Positions 1 through 13,604 are shown, counted from the first letter of the stretch. The stretch is DNA of 64,000 nucleotides from Pyrrhoderma lamaoense (GCA_002794735.1 NBAZ01000010.1:186001-250000), one strand, 5' to 3'. Translations and numbers: made by a program. Notes: generated from the sequence alone by a model not told the origin.

Positions 1-960
<960 letters not shown>

Positions 961-1796
961 CATCCAAGTCAGTTCAAAATTAGCACACTTGGATCTTTTC
1001 TTATCTTGTGCTTATCTAGTTCTAAATTTACTTGCTGAGACATCACTAGATTTTTACACTCCGCTATTTGTTCTGGCTTGTTAGTGGCGTCGTACACGTG
1101 ATGTTTATATTTCCGCTCTTTTGCTTCTTTCCGCAAAAGACATCGAAGTGTTGACTACCCCCGTCATGTGGAAGCAAAATCCGTGCTCTTATTAGTGCTA
1201 ACAGTGCGGCTCTATCCATGATAGAATCAGCATCAGAGCTCAATGACCTGATCGGCATTTTAAATCACTGTTTGATACTGAGAATCAAACTTTGCTCCTA
1301 CGAAACTTTAGCTACGGCCTAACTACATACTCACCACGCTCTTAAGTGATGTTATAGCAATGGAATAGAGTGTCAGAGGTAGTTAACTGCCTATATCTGA
1401 CAATCTAAGTTTCCTATTCAAGACGATGCTCGCGAGAAGAAAACTTGGGTTTGATGGATCTCACTTCCCTTACGTGGGCATCAACTGACACTAAAGTAGT
1501 GGTGCTAAATGCGTGCATTCCTATCACATAACTTTCTTTAATCTTCGGTGAAATCAACACCCTTGGTGCTTAAATAGATAAATTGGAAGTCGTGACATAT
1601 TGCATGTTAGTGTCTTTCGTGATCATTAATGTACAAGTAAGTCTTGTAATGAAGCCTGTTAATAATTTACTGAGTGATAAATCTGCATCACACACGTCAT
1701 GAGCGAGCACATAAAGGAAAGTAGTCATGTAATGGCTACATACATGTATAAATTCAGGGACCAGCAAGACCTAACCTAAAAGAGATAGAATGTACG
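961..1796. other. Intergenic between P450 and AKR
   Basis: Serves as the 3' flank of the P450 and the promoter of the aldo-keto reductase, both on the minus strand. Only short unsupported reading frames are present. No repeat or RNA gene was recognised. Confidence 0.5.
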
Positions 1797-4033
1797 CTAT
1801 AGCCTAACCGTCAGTGATACAGGGAGCTCCCCAACTTTCAAGATCATCTTGTCCGTAGCAGACTTCTCCCATAGCGATGGATCGTAGCCTTCCGCAATAC
1901 GCATATCAAAGTGATGGAATAAGAGTACTATGACTGTTCTCATTTCGGCAAGTGCTAGCCTTTTTCCTGCACAGTTCGCATGTCCAATAGAGAATGGAAT
2001 GAACGCAGATGTATTGTTTATAACCGGCAAGTCATTATTTTCCTTTCCTATCACTGTGAAATCTCGTAATTCGGGTTCTAACCAGCGATCTGGCCAGAAG
2101 GAGCTAGGTGATGGTGAAAAGTACCGTTCATCGCGATGAAGCACGTAGGGGGTACGTTTATAGCTGTACCTTCAGTGAGAAAACTTCCAGTAGTAGGTAT
2201 GAGATTAGACATGTTTCGTAGTGAGGGCAAATAAGGCTGACTCACTGGTTACCAATCCATTTCCCACCAGTACCTTTCTCGGGAGCTCTGTGGATGGTAG
2301 TGGGAAGTGGTGGTTGAAGCCTGAGCGTTTCGTCACTATGGTTGCCTTATTCAGTAACCCATAGACCACAACAGAAATATCAAACTTCTCACATCACAGC
2401 TTTCAAGTAAGTTAACTCAGCGAATTTTGATGGATCTGGCTCCCCTTCACTCAGGGGGAATGCGGCGTCGAGTTCTGCTCGCAAGCGATTATAACACTTT
2501 GGATTTGTCAGCAGATAGTAGAATACACCGCTTAGGGTTGTACTTGTAGTATCTGAGCCGGCAACGATTGCTAGTTCCCCGTTTGCAACTGCTTCTGTGA
2601 TACTGAATTTTGACGGATCATCGCTGCCTTCATTACTCTTATAAAACGAGAGCATTGGCTTAGAATAACTGGTAGTATAAGTGCGATTGCTTCTTACAAG
2701 ATAGTAGAATAGATCTCTGTGCCGCGATCCTCTGACTTGTCGTTGTGTGGCACATTGCATAGTAAATGATCGAAACTTAATGATTTTGCTAGTTGCAAAT
2801 GGAAGCTTCAACAGTAGTCTGGTGGCCCATGGAATATGTTGTTGCCAAGCAGAGCTACTGTAAACAACAAGTTCGTTTAGAAGAGGATATATAGAAATAA
2901 CATAGTCTTACTCGATTCTTTCCATCATCAACTTGATGATGTCTTCTTTATCGCCATCTCGCATAAACTCAAATGCGCCACCGAATCTGTCATTTTCGAT
3001 GAGTATCACTCATACTTAGTAATAAGGGTAGTTACGTACGCCATATCACCCATAAAATCAAAGCTATATAAAAACAAGTGTCAGTGCGGTAAGACCGATT
3101 AGACAAAAGTATACTAACGCAAAATATGATAGCCAAGTAACAATATTCAGATCTTCTCTTCGTTCCGCACGCTTCTTGAGTTCTCCTATAAGCTGTTGAG
3201 CTCGATTCGTTATCGTGACTTGGTATTCACGTATTGAGGCAGTGTTAAATGCGTGATTCCAAGGAATTCGTTTCTGGCTGTGTTCTTTGCTACTTCGCGA
3301 TGAAATAAGTGAAGAAGGTCCATCTGGGTTCTTCCTTCCATCCCAGACTAATGCAATATATTGTGATAATCAGAATTCGATTTGATATAATCAGACAGGA
3401 GACAGGAGAATGTTTCACATACTTGGACCTCTTGGCATATCCGGAGCCAACAAGGCAGGTATATTGTCGGCATCAACTATGGATAGCTCGTTGGGGCCTA
3501 AATGGTAGTTATGAAGCGAGTTATCGCTGATTGGCACAAAACGCACCTGTTCGTACATATGGCCCATATTTTTTATGTAAATCCATGATCGTGCGATGAA
3601 GCTCCCCCCTCCGTACGACACGGATAATCCATAGTTTTGATATCTTTGCAAATACAGGACCCGGATATTTTGCTAGAGGATGCCATGGTGAAAGACGATA
3701 TATAACGATGTTACCCAGAAGAGAAGAGTAGAAAAGGAAAAACCCGGTGGCATATGCCAACGCAGTTGAGCTGAAGTGTGTAACTAGAAAAGACGAGCAA
3801 AAAAATGGGATGATGCCCAGTAATAAAAACGTTGCTATGAAGCTTGAAGGTTGAACTTCATATCTCTTGTATATTAAGTAAGTACCCTGACGAAGACATT
3901 GACATCTCAACATTAACAATAGATAAACTTGTACAAGATAAAATAGACATACCAAAGCCCCAGAAAATACAAAAACCAGCGAGTCACGGAAATTGAGAGT
4001 GGAAAAGAGAGACAATGCACGCATTGTAGGCAT
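1797..4033 (-). CDS. Cytochrome P450 monooxygenase (basidiomycete, membrane-anchored)
   Basis: Heme-thiolate monooxygenase, endoplasmic-reticulum anchored by several N-terminal hydrophobic segments (around residues 30-95). Roughly ten exons. Motifs in order: proline-rich hinge HPLAKYPGP, GPNELSIVDADNIPALL after a GTGCG..TAG intron (3546-3498), WLSYFAFDFMGDMAFGG, I-helix AGSDTTSTT, ExxR as ETLRLQPPLPTTIHRAP, FWPDRW, and heme loop FSIGHANCAGKRLA with the Cys ligand. Ala occupies the usual Arg/His position of the heme loop, as I recall for several basidiomycete P450 groups. The frame breaks at 2148-2152: TEGTAINVPP must continue as YVLHRDERYF, which needs one extra C in a C5 run (coding strand). 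All other exons join cleanly. Substrate unknown. The family number was not assigned. Confidence 0.9.
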
Positions 4034-6830
4034 AGTAAGAAGGGGACAACTATGATCTTGTGAGAAACAGGGTGATATATGTTGGCTGAGTTGCCGAATC
4101 GGAGAATAAATACCAAAGGGTACGGAGCGGAGAAAAGCACGGATCCAGAGTTGGGAAATCAGGTATTCGATACGCTTTTTATCCTCATGTACATGTTAGA
4201 TGCTTATCTCACGTAAGTTTTGATGGTATGTTTGAGGTTGTGCTCGTATACAGCTATCTAGAAAACGATTTTTGTGACTAGATCTATCTTTAACAGCCGT
4301 GAAGATGTCCATATTAATCGGAACACTTAAAAAAGCCTATGCTCCAGACTTGTGCTTTAATATATGCATAGTGACTTCTTCTATATTACTAGAACCAACA
4401 ACATAATTAGTTCGGCATACATATAGTGATACAAGACCTCAGTACCATCGTAGTTGACGACGTAGGCCCGACCTCCGAATGTCACGGAAGAAACTTAGAT
4501 ATCATGATTGCCTTGTTTCCATGTCGGGGAAAATGAAGCTAGATAATCTGTTTTGTCCCGAACATTTCGTATGACCCATCATATTTTGGCATTTGCAACG
4601 GTTTCAAAAACCCGCTTTTATGTCATTGTGAGCAGTGCAGTACTATGTACAATTTCAGTTTTCACTTTTTTCACCGTAAAGTGACCGTGAAAATCTATGA
4701 ACGCTATTTGCCGAATCTAGTCATTCCTTACCCCAAAGGCGACTTTCAACTTTTTTGGACTTCCACTACACATCTCTTCCATGAAAACGTGTATCAGGCA
4801 CACAGGTCCCGAAAATGAGCATCACTGGACATATATATCATCTCCTTATCCGCAGAAATTCGATAATTAAAAGCATAATCCCTCAGGGTTTCCTACTACC
4901 ACATGTATTATGTAAGAATTCTTTCAAGCGAGTTCCGCTTCAAAGGGTTTGGATCTTGAGTTTAGACGCTGATTTGATAATTGGTTTTGATCCCGTTCTG
5001 TACTTAGATCTAATTAAATGATAGTCTTTGTAAGGCGCTCAATAACGGAGCTCGTTATAATTGCAACACATCAATAATGAGTATAAAGGTGATTTGAGTG
5101 GATAGGAAAATCAGTATAACAAGTCAAGTTTCTGCTATATTTCGAAAGCCAGAAATAAGATTCAACTTAACTGGCGCCACAGGTGAGACAGTATTTCATA
5201 CTGTAGTCACAGTGAACGACACCTGTCACTATTATTATAGTATTTAAAATACCTACAGCTGATTTGAATACCATTCGCAGAGAAGTTATCATCCCTTCTT
5301 TCTCACATATTATTCCTTTCTCGGAGATATACCTGAGATGTCACAGATTCTATACGGACCTTCTCTCATACTCATCTAGGATGTTATCACCACTGGCATG
5401 GACAAGGTGCGTGCATATAGGCTTTTGGGGAAAAATCGACTGTTATGAAGGGAAATATAATGCTTCCGGATAAAATATATGTATGAACTATCCGTTTAAA
5501 GCCTTACACGCTTTCAATGGAGCTGGTATATGAGATGGTGTTTAATCTAGAATTGTATTCCCAAGCGGGAACAACGTAGACGATGCCGAAAAAGTGGAGT
5601 CGTATGCAAAATTTATGGTAGTCAGTTTACCTTCTTCAAGATAGACAAATCTTGGTCTTGTTGGCTGACATACAGGTAATCTGGATAGTTAAGATAGATT
5701 TGGTAGTATATGCTTCGACTTCGAGTCCTGGCTCCTAAAGCGTTTTAATCTCCGACTTGGGTATTTCTGCCCCTTCTGCCCCTCGGAACTCATGTTAGAC
5801 CACTCAGAAGGAGTCTCCTCTTCTCAGTCTTAACACCGTTTATAAACGCAGCCTTTCACTCTCCCAATCAAGATTGTATGAAGATGGAAAGGTAGCAGAC
5901 CTCTTATTGTTATCGGAAAGAAAAGCACTTTGGTTCACAGACTTATTCAGATGTAGTAACGTGATCAAGTCGCGAAATCGGCGACGAGAATGAGTTGATA
6001 TCTTGATACTCCTCGTTTTATCAGAATTGTATGTATGAAGATGTACGATTAATCTGTGTTAAAATTATTTTCATCATAGTTTAGTGGGAGTCTTTAGTCT
6101 CTCTTTGGAAGACTTGATATTGAGCTTCACACAAGATACATTAAGTTCCGTTGTTATGCAGTCTATCTCCGCACCTTAACGAGTTATGTCCCCATATCCT
6201 AGACATGAAAATATGGTTCCGTAGTTTTCACATAAACTATACTTTATATAGCCAATAATTGATGACCACCACAGTATCCAACGTGAACTCCCGATAGAGT
6301 ACAAAGGGCAAACAATCATATGTTTTATTGGGCACCTTAAAAACTATTCATGGATTAGAACACTTATTTGGGAGATTAGAGTCGGGTTGAGATCGGAGTA
6401 AGAGAGGAGATATGAGAATGTTGATATAAAACACCTGCGAATAGAGTGATTTTTCTCTTTTTCATGTTGTATTTTATGACTTTCAATGCCAGGATTGCTT
6501 CGGCAACGGTCGGGGAACAGAGATGAACGCGTTGAACAGCGTCCGCTTCACTCCGAGACGGACGATGAGTCTAATCCCGAGGTCGGGACAGTCGGCAGAG
6601 GACGCGTTATTAGTCGTGACTGGGTTTTGCACGTGCTACTTAAACGTACGAAATTGCCACCACCAATCCAATTCGAGCTCACCTCTTTGCATATTGATGT
6701 TGTCACCCTTTCCCCTCTTGTCTTCACTTACTCATCACCTTATCACCACCTTCCGTACTCTACCCTAGACTATAACTCAATCCTGGCGCAGTCAACTACC
6801 GACCCACACTATGAATGGACTCACTGGCGT
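4034..6830. other. Long AT-rich intergenic region
   Basis: About 2.8 kb without a credible gene. It contains the upstream regions of the P450 (minus) and the phosphotransferase (plus). Short reading frames at 4815-5021 and 5264-5473 show no domain or codon pattern. A small perfect hairpin (ACAGTAT / ATACTGT) lies near 5190. The last 150 bases before 6831 are rich in C and T, as in many fungal promoters. Confidence 0.4.
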
Positions 6831-9633
6831 ATGCCAGGTGAAGATGACCAGGGCCAGGCTGGTCATCAGCAACTTTATGAGCATGAACTCGATTCCGATA
6901 GCGAATTTAGTTATGATGGAGACTACATAGAGGACGGGCTGAGGGAAGAGTCTATGGAGGATCACAGTACGACTCCAGGAGCCTCTCTTCTCCTCGAGCG
7001 TTCCCCGACGGTGACATCAATAAAGCTGGAATGGGACCCGGATATTGACCTTGCTGATCGCGTTCGGGAAAAGCGTCACGACGGAGCCGATACATCGTTC
7101 CAATTAGACAGGCGCATCATGCGTGAAATTGTCAAAGAAAAACTAGGGCATGAAGTTGCCCGCATACGCTTTATCTCTTCAGGTAAGCATATACTAATCA
7201 TACTCCGCCACAACGACCTCTATCGATATGAAATAATGTACTATTTAATCGGCACGTTCTTATCTATTCTAACCTGCTTGATCCCGCTTAGGGACGTTCC
7301 ACAAGGCGTACTTGATTACTCTTACAACGTCGGAAGCACTCATCCTTCGAGTGGCTCGTCGCTTTATGCCTCGTCTCAAAGTAGAATCTGAAGTAGCAAC
7401 TATGGCTTATCTGCGTAATTATACCAAAATTCCTGTACCCGAGGTATTTGCTTGGGATAGTAATCCCTTTAACAGACTAGGTGGAGAATGGATAATGATG
7501 AGTAGGGTGGGTATATGCTCCTTTGATAATCGTTCAATTCGCTTTGTTCTTTTGGGGTCTAGCCAATTGCATGTACTCCTTTTCATTGTCTAGCCGCCTA
7601 TTTTTAGCTGGTGCCATCTAGACTTTCTATATCGATTTTACAATCGTTCTTTATCCTTTCGGATGGCTAATCGGCCAAGCCCACTCGAGAAATGCTTCTT
7701 AAAAGATGCACGTGTTTTCTCTCCCCTTCCTTGAGATGCTTCTTATTTCAAACTATCTACTTGAGACGTGATCAATGCTAACTACAAGCTACCTCGTTCC
7801 AGGCTCCAGGTATTCCACTTCGGAAAGTATTCTTTTCGATGCCTCTTGAGCAACTATGTGAGCTTCTGCGGAACATAGCAGAATTACTTGTTCCACTTTT
7901 CGGGCATAGATTTTCACACATCGGTAGTCTTTACTTTGATGAAGGGAAGTTTGGATCTGAAGTCAAGGCTCCTGAAATGAAAGGAAATGTGCTTAACGGA
8001 GGAAGCAAGGAAGATGATGATCATGGACATATCCCAACGCCAAGAGCATCCGCAAAGCGTATCAACTCCAGTGAGCTGGTCAGTGGACTCTCGGCCCGTA
8101 CTCTTTCTGCTTCTTCATTGGGACTTCCAACACCTAGACCTGGAAGAGCTCAATTTTCACTTTCACCTGGTCCTCTGACTAGACATCACTCCTACTTCGC
8201 ATATAAAAGTACTTCTACAGACAACTTACCTCAACACTTCCATGTAGGACCTATCGTTTCCTGGCCATTTTTCGGATCACATAGGGGTGAACTCTCCCAT
8301 ACTTCCTTCCCCCGGAAATCGAACGAGGTCCTTGGACTAGTTCAGCTCAGTACTATAGAGCATGTGTCAATCGTGAAGTCATGGGCATATCACGTGAAAA
8401 CGAAGGACGTTCAAAGCCTCATAGGCTACATCTTGATCCAGACGACGTCATGCCGCGCAATGGGAAGAATAGTAAAAAAGGAGAGTTTGTATGGGGATAT
8501 GGGTATGTTAAGCGTGCACGGCTTGGAGGCTTTGGTGAAGAAGAGGAAGAGGAAGAAATGCAGGACGATGCCGTTTCTGATAGCATCTCTGATGACCGCG
8601 ACTCAGAAGAAGAGTCAGATATCGGAAGTCCTGCTCTCAGTATTAGCTCAGATCTCGATGAAGAGGTTATGTATCGTGATTACAGACGGTTCCAGCGTAG
8701 CACCTTTCTAGTTGCCGAACTCGCTAGACGAGAGAAACGTGTTCGCAGTGAGTTAGAGCGCTGGCGAAAGTGCATGATTTCACTTGAGAATGTTCTTAAG
8801 GATGTAGTGGAGAAAGTTCATGCGAATGAAGGAAGGCACAAAGAAGGTGTTGGTGGCTGCTATGACGAAGAACTTTTTGGACTTGATTGTCATGACTTGA
8901 GTCTGGATAATGTGTTTGTTGACGAAAGAGATCCATCCAAAATTGTGAGCTTCCTATCTTTCTTGGTTCAAGATTCAATAACTAATCAGAGCTGAAATTC
9001 TAGACATGTATCATCGATTGGGAATCTACGACCACTCGTCCCTTATGGGCTTGCGCTCACCTGCCATCATTTCTTCTAGCTTCTCCATTTTGCTCGAACC
9101 TCTTCCGGAAGACTATTGCTTCTCTTCCAGCTGACCAGTTCCCTAACGCAAGCGAGTGGCTGCTTCTTGAGAGAGTAGGAGCTCCATTACGCTACGCACA
9201 TAAGTGCGTTGAATGGGATGGATGGGAAGAAGGCTTAGTAGGCAGTATTCTTGGAACGGAGGATCACGAAATAGAGGATGCGCACGTCCCTGTTCCAGCC
9301 CTGGCACTAGCCCTTGCCGCTCCGGAGCCGAAGGAATTTTGGGAGGAGGAAGATTGGGAGGAGCCGCTTGTGACTCAAATGAGATTAGTCTTCAATCGTA
9401 TCACAGGTGATTCCGCCAATAGGACTGGTGCAACTACCTATCAGGGTGTTGGAAAGTTAAGTCCTCGAGGTATACGCAGGGCGAGTGTAAGCTCCGTTGG
9501 ATCAGAGGTAGAAGAGAGAATGCTCAATGTCCATGGAGATATCTGCGGAGGACGGGGTGGAGAACTCGGTCGAAGACTTGAAGCCTGGTTAATAGAAACC
9601 TCTCCTGAACGAGGTACGAAGAAATTGAAATAA
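6831..9633 (+). CDS. Aminoglycoside phosphotransferase (APH)-domain protein kinase-like enzyme
   Basis: Fungal protein with the phosphotransferase-enzyme (APH/choline-kinase-like) fold. Substrate unknown. At least four exons: an acidic N-terminus; SGTFHKAYLITL and ALILRVARR (N-lobe) after a GTAAGC..TTAG intron; GEWIMMSR joined to APGIPLRKVFF by a long 296-base intron (7507-7802); and the catalytic loop DCHDLSLDNVFVDE joined to the metal site TCIIDWEST by the intron that ends just before 9005. A long charged insert (about 8000-8800) separates the lobes. The frame breaks at the C5 run 8309-8313: SHTSFP must continue as PEIERGPW, so one C appears to be missing. An in-frame ATG at 6486 would add 115 residues, but that segment looks like a pyrimidine-rich promoter, so 6831 is preferred. 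Confidence 0.8.
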
Positions 9634-10106
9634 TCTTGGAGAATTCATATACAAAAAAGCATTTTACTACCTCCTTGATAAGATCAACCGATAAGTGCGA
9701 TTGAGTACCAGATTTTCTCCCCGATACGGACATTTGCTAGACTTTATTAGATGTACTATCTAGGACAGCTGATTTGTAACACTGATGCTAATTTTGGTTT
9801 GATAGCTCCATTCTATGCTTTGTATAACAATCCGTTATTGTGACTTTGCCTTTTACGAATTTCTTTCCAATATTAGGCCACAAGACACAATGTGGACTCA
9901 TAGTAACCAAACAGCTTAATATATTCTCCTTTACGGTCTTTTTCACATATTCTATAAAAGAAAATATCACAAAGTTAGGAGCATTATCAATGGATTGGTA
10001 GTAATAGCCTCAGTGCAAAATAGAGTAAGTTGGTATGTGCTTTGCTTCAGAGTACAGTATGAGTAGCTCTTCCAAGTTTGGCCCTTGCGACGCAAATAGG
10101 AATGAT
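9634..10106. other. 5' flank of first tandem gene, part of the duplicated unit
   Basis: No coding sequence. The segment from about 9750 onward is recognisably homologous to about 13065-13440 upstream of the third tandem gene. Shared stretches include TCTATGCTTTGTATA / TCTGTGCTTTGTATA, AATATTCTCCTTTA / GATATTTTCTCCTTA and CATATTCTATAAAA / CAATATTCTATAAAA. The duplication unit therefore included the promoter. Confidence 0.6.
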
Positions 10107-10122
10107 AGAGCAATGTTCCGAT
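10107..10122 (+). promoter_or_regulatory. Conserved upstream motif, tandem gene 1
   Basis: AGAGCAATGTTCCGAT, 123 bases before the start codon. Near-identical words sit upstream of the other two paralogues. A TATA-like ATCGATATAAA follows at 10178-10188. Function inferred from conservation only. Confidence 0.5.
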
Positions 10123-10229
10123 ACAAACATTAAGCGATACAATATAGTAAAATACTGCCGTGTTTTAAGCGCAATGAATCGATATAAAAGCATTTCGAGT
10201 AATGGGTCAGACAAGACTGATTAGATAGT

Positions 10230-10874
10230 ATGTACTCGAGTCGAGGAAACCAACAAACTCACAACAACACAGGACCAAGGTTTTCTGATAACAGGGCAGG
10301 AGGACAAGGACGAGGGCAAGGAGGTATTAGTAGCTCCATTCATGCTCGACAATCCTCCGTAGCTAGTTCTCAAAATCCTCAGGCTCAGGCTCAGGCTCAG
10401 ACTCAAGTACAACAGATGCAACAAGCACAGGACCAGCAAAAAGCCAAAGCATTTGCTCTTTCTCAGATGATAAGGCGCCATAACGCGAAGTCAGATGCGC
10501 TTAAAGCAGAAAAAACACGAATTTATAGAGAATTAGAAAACTTGAAGAGTACTTTGCAAAAAACCAACGAGGCGTTTAAAAACGTCGGGCAACAGATCCC
10601 TCTGGCGAAGCGTAATTATGAGGAAGCACCCAAAGGTACAGAGACTAAGGACTTGTTAAAGAAGCATTATCAAAGTTTGCTGGAAAAACACAAAAGTCTA
10701 GAGATTGTCATGCATGGCGCAGCGATAACGGTTACTAAAGTGCAGAAAGAGTGTGATGAGATGCCTGTTCGGCATGAGAGGGAATTGTACAAGATGAGAT
10801 CAGAGATGGCTACCATGGTACAAGGAGAACCCGATCTTCAAAAGATTCTTGACGGACGCACAGCCCACCCCTAA
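10230..10874 (+). CDS. Tandem coiled-coil family protein 1 (unrecognised family)
   Basis: 214 residues, no intron, family not recognised. The N-terminus (MYSSRGNQQTHNNTG) leads into an Arg/Gly/Gln-rich segment (GGQGRGQGG, about residues 25-33) and a Gln/Ala repeat (QAQAQAQTQVQQ). Residues about 70-205 are predicted helical and charged: QMIRRHNAKSDALKAEK, AKRNYEEAPKGTETKDLLKKHY, then KEC..M..RHERELYKMRSEM, ending DLQKIL close to the stop. The EAPKGT core and the C-terminal DLQxIL are shared with the genes at 11996 and 13605. No signal peptide or membrane segment, so probably intracellular. Intronless while its neighbours are intron-rich. The start is fixed by alignment with its paralogues (MYPNR / MYSSR). 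Confidence 0.75.
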   Translation: MYSSRGNQQTHNNTGPRFSDNRAGGQGRGQGGISSSIHARQSSVASSQNPQAQAQAQTQVQQMQQAQDQQKAKAFALSQMIRRHNAKSDALKAEKTRIYRELENLKSTLQKTNEAFKNVGQQIPLAKRNYEEAPKGTETKDLLKKHYQSLLEKHKSLEIVMHGAAITVTKVQKECDEMPVRHERELYKMRSEMATMVQGEPDLQKILDGRTAHP

Positions 10875-11849
10875 AATTGACTTCAGTCCGGGATGAATCA
10901 CATACTCATAAATAATCTTTTCTTAAAGTATGTGTGTTTTTAATTATAAGTATTGCTTATATAGAATATATGCAAAGAGTAGATGAACTTTTAGAACTTC
11001 TGTATCTATGCATTCTAATAGTTCTCATTATAACATAAAAGAATGATATGAAAATATAGTCATAAAGACAGTTCTCCGTGATATTCGATACTAACTATTG
11101 AATAATTACAGTAGAACAGATATGATGAAAGAAAGAATCTAGGCGGGAAGGGAAAATTTTTCAACTCCTTCATCGCCATCGTTGTTATCGCTTTAGATGG
11201 AGTTTCTGTCGGTTGTTTGCTCAGGAGTTGTTGCTGGTGTTGTGATAGGCTCAGAGTAAGGCGTGGTTTTTGGTTAGAAGCTGAGACGAAACAAGGAGAA
11301 AGATATAAGCAGTTGCGATATGAGTGTTAGGCTGTTAGAAACTTCCGTTAAATGTGAGATGGGGAAACCAAAGTAGTAGTAAGTAGACTAGCCTGCTATC
11401 TTGTTTATACTTTTGAACGTATACTTGAATGACTTTCACTCCGAGATGGTCGTATGCTAGAATCAACTGAGTGTACTAAATAGGGTATCTGATACGTGTT
11501 TTTGATGTAGACATTGGGCTGGTGTTTGAATTTGTGCATAATATAGTATCTATATCAGATACGTCCCCTCCTTACAATTACTATTATGCATACTGTACGA
11601 TCAGGGACTCGCAAGGACTAAATTACTTATTATGTTATCCTTATTAGTTTTCAAATAACAGTTAAAAATAGTATGTTCTCAAGATTTGTTTATGTATAGC
11701 ATTAGTATTAATATTAGGAGGACTAGTAAGAATGTAGAAAAACTCGATTGTAAATTGGAAAATGGGATAAGTTTGTTAGCATGCCTATAAAGAGTGGTAT
11801 GCAGATCTCTTCTAGTTTATCCAGCTTTGCGATACATGTGACTATATCT
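10875..11849. other. Spacer between tandem genes 1 and 2
   Basis: Non-coding. The stretch near 11120-11200 resembles that near 12915-12970 downstream of gene 2 (TTGTTATCG words in a similar setting), which suggests the duplicated unit also includes 3' flank. No gene recognised. Confidence 0.4.
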
Positions 11850-11865
11850 AGAGCAATGCTCCGAC
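11850..11865 (+). promoter_or_regulatory. Conserved upstream motif, tandem gene 2
   Basis: AGAGCAATGCTCCGAC, 146 bases before the start codon of gene 2, differing at two positions from the gene 1 copy. TGAATCGATATAAA, the same TATA-like box as gene 1, lies about 60 bases before the start. Confidence 0.5.
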
Positions 11866-11995
11866 ATTTTTTGTACGTGATGCAAAGTAAAGTTGTAGAC
11901 AGCACACAAAGTGCCAAAGCACGCTGAATCGATATAAAGTCATATATAGGGATGATTACTCAGACGAGTTACTCTGAATTAATCAGATACATAGT

Positions 11996-12634
11996 ATGTA
12001 TCCGAATCGGGAGCACCACCAAAGCTATAATAACACAGTAACAAGGTCCCCTATTAATGGGTTAGGAGGGAAGGTACGAGGGCAGGGACGGGTACAGGGA
12101 GGAATCGGTGGCTCCAGTAGTAATCAACAATTACTTGTGGCAACTAGTCAGACTTCTCATGCACAACCTCAGAATCAACAACTCCTACGAGCGCAACAGG
12201 AATACAAGGCGATGCTTACCGAGCAAATGATACAGAAACATCAGGCCCGATCAAAACAGCTCGAAGCAATACGCAATGCGAGGCTCAGAGAATTAGGAGC
12301 CCTACAAGATGCTTTTAATAAATCGAAGGAAGCGTGTAGCGGCCTTAATCATAGGGTCCTTTTAGCGAAGAATGCTTATGAGACAGCACCTAAGGGTACA
12401 CCTGCTAGGGAATCCTTAAAGCTTAAATATCAAAAAGAGAAGGATACTCAAGATAGACTTAAGATAGTCGTAGCAGGTGCAGGGACGGTACTTCAAATTG
12501 CTCAGAGAGAATATCTAACGATGGATGAGCAGCATAAAACTGAAGCAAGCCGGATGTGGACAGAAATGAATAATATGACATCTGGGGCAGATGATCTCCA
12601 AACGATTCTCAGGACAGCCCCGTCCTATCCCTGA
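11996..12634 (+). CDS. Tandem coiled-coil family protein 2 (unrecognised family)
   Basis: 212 residues, intronless, second paralogue of the array. N-terminus MYPNREHHQSYNNT, then an Arg/Gly/Gln segment (GGKVRGQGRVQGGIGG, about residues 24-39) and a Gln-rich linker. The helical core carries EQMIQKHQARSKQLEAI, AKNAYETAPKGTPARESLKL, AQREYLTM and HKTEASRMWTEM, ending DLQTILRTAPSYP. Same order of blocks and nearly the same length as genes 1 and 3. No catalytic signature, signal peptide or membrane segment. Role unknown. Coiled-coil self-assembly and nucleic-acid contact through the RG-rich end are possible but unproven. Confidence 0.75.
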   Translation: MYPNREHHQSYNNTVTRSPINGLGGKVRGQGRVQGGIGGSSSNQQLLVATSQTSHAQPQNQQLLRAQQEYKAMLTEQMIQKHQARSKQLEAIRNARLRELGALQDAFNKSKEACSGLNHRVLLAKNAYETAPKGTPARESLKLKYQKEKDTQDRLKIVVAGAGTVLQIAQREYLTMDEQHKTEASRMWTEMNNMTSGADDLQTILRTAPSYP

Positions 12635-13442
12635 GATCGATGTAAATTTCTGAGTTAGGAACTTTGCGCATTACGTCTCACTTTAGTATAATAGGTCATG
12701 TTAATAATATACTTAAAACAGACTTCGATACATAGACGAAATATATCTGAAGCGAATTCAGTGCTTCTTTTTGACACACACCCTATTAGGGGTTCAACGG
12801 AGGTTGAAAATGCAGTAGGTGTAGATATGGGATATAGGATCAAGTGAGAATGATGAGAAAGAGTATACATAAGCGGCAATAACGATTCAGTCAGAGACCA
12901 ACGTTTAGATAGATACTGTAGAAGAGGTATTATGAAATTGGGAGAATTTACTGTTGTTATCGTTGTTAATCATGATTTTAAGATCAAACGATACAAAATT
13001 TTCAAACTTTGGGCATCTGATCCAGAGGGTACTTTTTAATGTGAATTTGAATATACTGACTAGGACAACTAATATGTAGTTCCAACTCCACTCTCAGTTC
13101 GATATATCGATTCTGTGCTTTGTATAGCATCTATTTTTAGTGTCTTTTGTCTTCTTACGAGCCCCAATTCTAGACCACAGAATTTATTCGTGTACAAATA
13201 GCAATTCACAGTGTCCAAATAGCTTGATATTTTCTCCTTAGAGATTCCGATTCAATATTCTATAAAAAATATTTTCCGCTTCAAAGCAATCATTACTATG
13301 GCAACACTGTCAAGGATAAGAGGACTGACGAGAAAAAGGACAGTCTCGATTGCAAAATAGCATAAACTGATATAACTTTGCTTCAAATTTACAACTTGGG
13401 AATGTCCTTCTAGTCCAGCCTTTCCTTTATAAGGAAATACTC
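12635..13442. other. Spacer between tandem genes 2 and 3
   Basis: Non-coding 3' flank of gene 2 and promoter of gene 3. The part from about 13065 is homologous to about 9750-10100 upstream of gene 1. No other feature seen. Confidence 0.45.
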
Positions 13443-13458
13443 AGAGCAATGTTCTGAT
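13443..13458 (+). promoter_or_regulatory. Conserved upstream motif, tandem gene 3
   Basis: AGAGCAATGTTCTGAT, 162 bases before the start codon, differing from the gene 1 copy at one position. The ATCGATATAAA box of genes 1 and 2 is not preserved here. Confidence 0.5.
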
Positions 13459-13604
13459 GTCTACTTTACATGTTACTGATATCATGACAGTAAACTAGAA
13501 AGCTATGTACAAAGTACTTCTGCATAGTAAAACGAGATGAAAAATTGTAAAAACATATATGTAGAGCGACATACTCAGACAAATTAAATCACCTAGCTAC
13601 TATC

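Noticed and set aside
2101..2160. Explaining the P450 frame break by an extra intron at TGAAG|GTACAG
   Set aside because: That splice would give YSYKRTPYVLHRD and destroy the conserved EGTAINVPP block. A one-base loss in the C5 run restores the whole family pattern.
4815..5473. Two short plus-strand frames in the 4-6.8 kb gap
   Set aside because: Isolated, under 70 codons, with no conserved motif and no splice continuation.
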